Shown here: one piece after another, positions 13,732 through 14,617 of the stretch | Position numbering within the stretch: position 1 is the stretch's first letter | Layout: every line of letters begins with the position of its first letter | DNA from: Nevskia soli DSM 19509 | GTDB taxonomy: Bacteria; Pseudomonadota; Gammaproteobacteria; Nevskiales; Nevskiaceae | Direction: 5' to 3' | Length of the DNA: 14,617 bases | Assembly (NCBI RefSeq): GCF_000711955.1 | Contig: NZ_JONR01000066.1 | Coordinates: 1-14,617 of the forward strand | Notes under the pieces: generated by a model | The model's input: only the letters and a program-made list of their open reading frames with translations | Told to the model about the DNA's origin: nothing | Databases searched by the model: none | Position numbers and translations under genes: made by a program

Positions 13732-14617
13732 ATGACTCCGGTTCCCCGGCAACTCGCCCCACCCGGCGACTGGCATCCCGCCGGCGCGTCGCGCATTCCA
13801 CCCATACAACTGCGCGGCGCCGGTCTGCGGCCGCGACTGCTGGCCTGGGCGCTGGGGCTGTTCGTCAAGGGCGATCCGCCCGGGATCTTCCTGGTGTTGA
13901 TGCGGCACTGGCGGCTGTTCCGGGCCTGGCTGTCGTTTGCGGCGCGGCTGATGCCATTCGGCACGCTGGACCGGCGCGATACGGAGCTGGCGATCCTGCG
14001 GGTGGGCTGGAATTGCCGCTGCCGCTACGAATGGGGACAGCATGTGGCCATCGGCCTGCGCGTGGGACTGACGCCGCAGCAGGTGGCGCGGGTGGCGCAG
14101 GGAGCTGATGCGCCGGGCTGGGAGCCGCGGCATGCGGCGTTGCTGCGGGCCACCGACGAGTTGCACCATGCGCGCATCCTGTCGGCCGATACCTGGCAAG
14201 ACCTCGCGGCACATTACGACGACAAGAAGCTGCTGGAGTTGTGCCTGCTGATCGGCCATTACGAAATGCTGGCGGGAACCCTTAGAGCCTGTAACAGAAT
14301 GAATCGCACCTGCGTTGCAGTCCAAAATCGCGTCAGGCAAGGCGGAGGCCCCAGCCATGGTGATTCCATGGCTGGGGCTGACAACGATCGCCCGCGACAC
14401 GGTGCCGCGTCAGCGTGGGTGCGGGAGCGGGCGAAAGCGGCCCCTCCCGCACCCACCTCGCTACGCTCGGGCACCGTGTCGGGGCCGCCCTGGCGCGATT
14501 TTGGGCGCAACCCTCCGGGACGGGGCCATTTTTGCGCATTGCTGCGCCGGCCAGAGCGCACCATGGAGTCACCATGCCGCACTCTGTCCGACTTGCACTG
14601 CGCAAAAATGACCGCCG
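13732..14617 (+). CDS. Carboxymuconolactone decarboxylase-family protein, 3' end fused to a repeat and running off the window
   Basis: ATG at 13732 has AGGAG six bases upstream. Residues 1-184 are a CMD/AhpD-fold protein: LMPFGTLDRRDTELAILRVG (73-92), then WNCRCRYEWGQHVAIG with Cys95, Cys97, Glu100 and His104 of the active-site helix, and LLELCLLIGHYEMLAGTL (167-184), the conserved closing helix. After Leu184 the frame enters a structured repeat and reads RACNRMNRTC and on without a stop to the window edge (295 codons). Family members normally end some 10-20 residues after this helix, so the native C-terminus appears to be replaced. CMD-fold proteins act as decarboxylases or peroxidase partners; the CRC pair here is not a classical AhpD CxxC. 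It could belong with the Rieske/ferredoxin pair in a catabolic set, which is inference. Confidence 0.75.
   Translation, partial: MTPVPRQLAPPGDWHPAGASRIPPIQLRGAGLRPRLLAWALGLFVKGDPPGIFLVLMRHWRLFRAWLSFAARLMPFGTLDRRDTELAILRVGWNCRCRYEWGQHVAIGLRVGLTPQQVARVAQGADAPGWEPRHAALLRATDELHHARILSADTWQDLAAHYDDKKLLELCLLIGHYEMLAGTLRACNRMNRTCVAVQNRVRQGGGPSHGDSMAGADNDRPRHGAASAWVRERAKAAPPAPTSLRSGTVSGPPWRDFGRNPPGRGHFCALLRRPERTMESPCRTLSDLHCAKMTA
14284..14617. repeat. Structured repeat element with nested inverted repeats
   Basis: From about 14284 the sequence stops resembling the CMD gene and becomes a series of inverted repeats. Nested arms are 14322-14345 with 14485-14504 (ends CCAAAATCGCG / CGCGATTTTGG), 14395-14406 with 14470-14481 (CGACACGGTGCC, perfect) and 14415-14427 with 14444-14456 (GTGGGTGCGGGAG, perfect). 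A separate 13-bp hairpin (14348-14378) is inserted in the left arm. A second unit follows with arms 14524-14542 and 14595-14613 (17 of 19 matching). No transposase is visible. It looks like a non-autonomous mobile repeat (MITE- or REP-like) or the end of a larger element; the right boundary is outside the window. Confidence 0.6.
14348..14378. repeat. Perfect 13-bp hairpin inside the repeat element
   Basis: GCCCCAGCCATGG-type arms (14348-14360 and 14366-14378) pair over 13 bp around the loop TGATT. Its core CCATGGTGATTCCATGG recurs in inverted orientation at 14561-14577 with 15 of 17 bases the same, so two related hairpins sit in the one element. Confidence 0.7.

Noticed and set aside
12054..13964. 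Open frame of 636 codons on the minus strand
   Set aside because: Antisense shadow of the Rieske and ferredoxin genes, whose metal-binding motifs are complete on the plus strand.
14259..14605. Minus-strand frames in the terminal repeat
   Set aside because: They are translations of inverted repeats with no domain or ribosome site.
1..14617. tRNA, rRNA or CRISPR array
   Set aside because: No cloverleaf-like set of arms, no rRNA-like stretch and no regularly spaced direct repeats were seen by eye.

Overview
The window is high-GC (roughly two thirds G+C), gene-dense bacterial chromosome. Clear Shine-Dalgarno sites, an OmpA-type outer-membrane barrel, a Sec/Lol-type lipoprotein and the overall protein styles point to a Gram-negative gammaproteobacterium, most likely Pseudomonas or a close relative. 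That placement is an inference from protein character, not from any search. I see no tRNA, rRNA, CRISPR array, transposase or phage gene.

Left part (1-3550): the 5' part of an exported beta-barrel gene runs off the left edge. It is followed by a 630-bp non-coding gap holding palindromes, a small acidic protein of unknown function, and a two-gene minus-strand unit made of a four-helix DUF6713-like membrane protein and an overlapping 36-residue single-helix protein. Next come a decayed Tyr-rich exported protein with a 23-codon ORF, then an FMN-binding PNPOx-like protein convergent with and overlapping a DUF6491-like lipoprotein gene.

Middle (3634-7564): a TIGR00027-type SAM methyltransferase is divergent from a 2-hydroxychromene-2-carboxylate isomerase/DsbA-like protein. 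Then follow an exported catalase-related peroxidase, a small periplasmic unknown and a DUF2784 membrane protein, all on the plus strand. They look like independent housekeeping or stress genes, not one pathway.

Right part (7601-11949): an MFS efflux permease and a PRISE-type short-chain reductase form a minus-strand operon, divergent from a LysR regulator that very likely controls them. A KirBac-type inward-rectifier potassium channel follows LysR closely on the plus strand.

Far right (11950-14617): a KshA/Neverland-like Rieske non-heme iron oxygenase is followed by a [2Fe-2S] adrenodoxin-type ferredoxin, with a strong intrinsic terminator lying between them. No reductase is in the window. 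Next is a carboxymuconolactone-decarboxylase/AhpD-fold gene whose 3' end appears to be replaced by a highly structured repeat. The reading frame stays open through nested inverted repeats to the window edge. This repeat and the gene fusion it creates are the most unusual things in the window.
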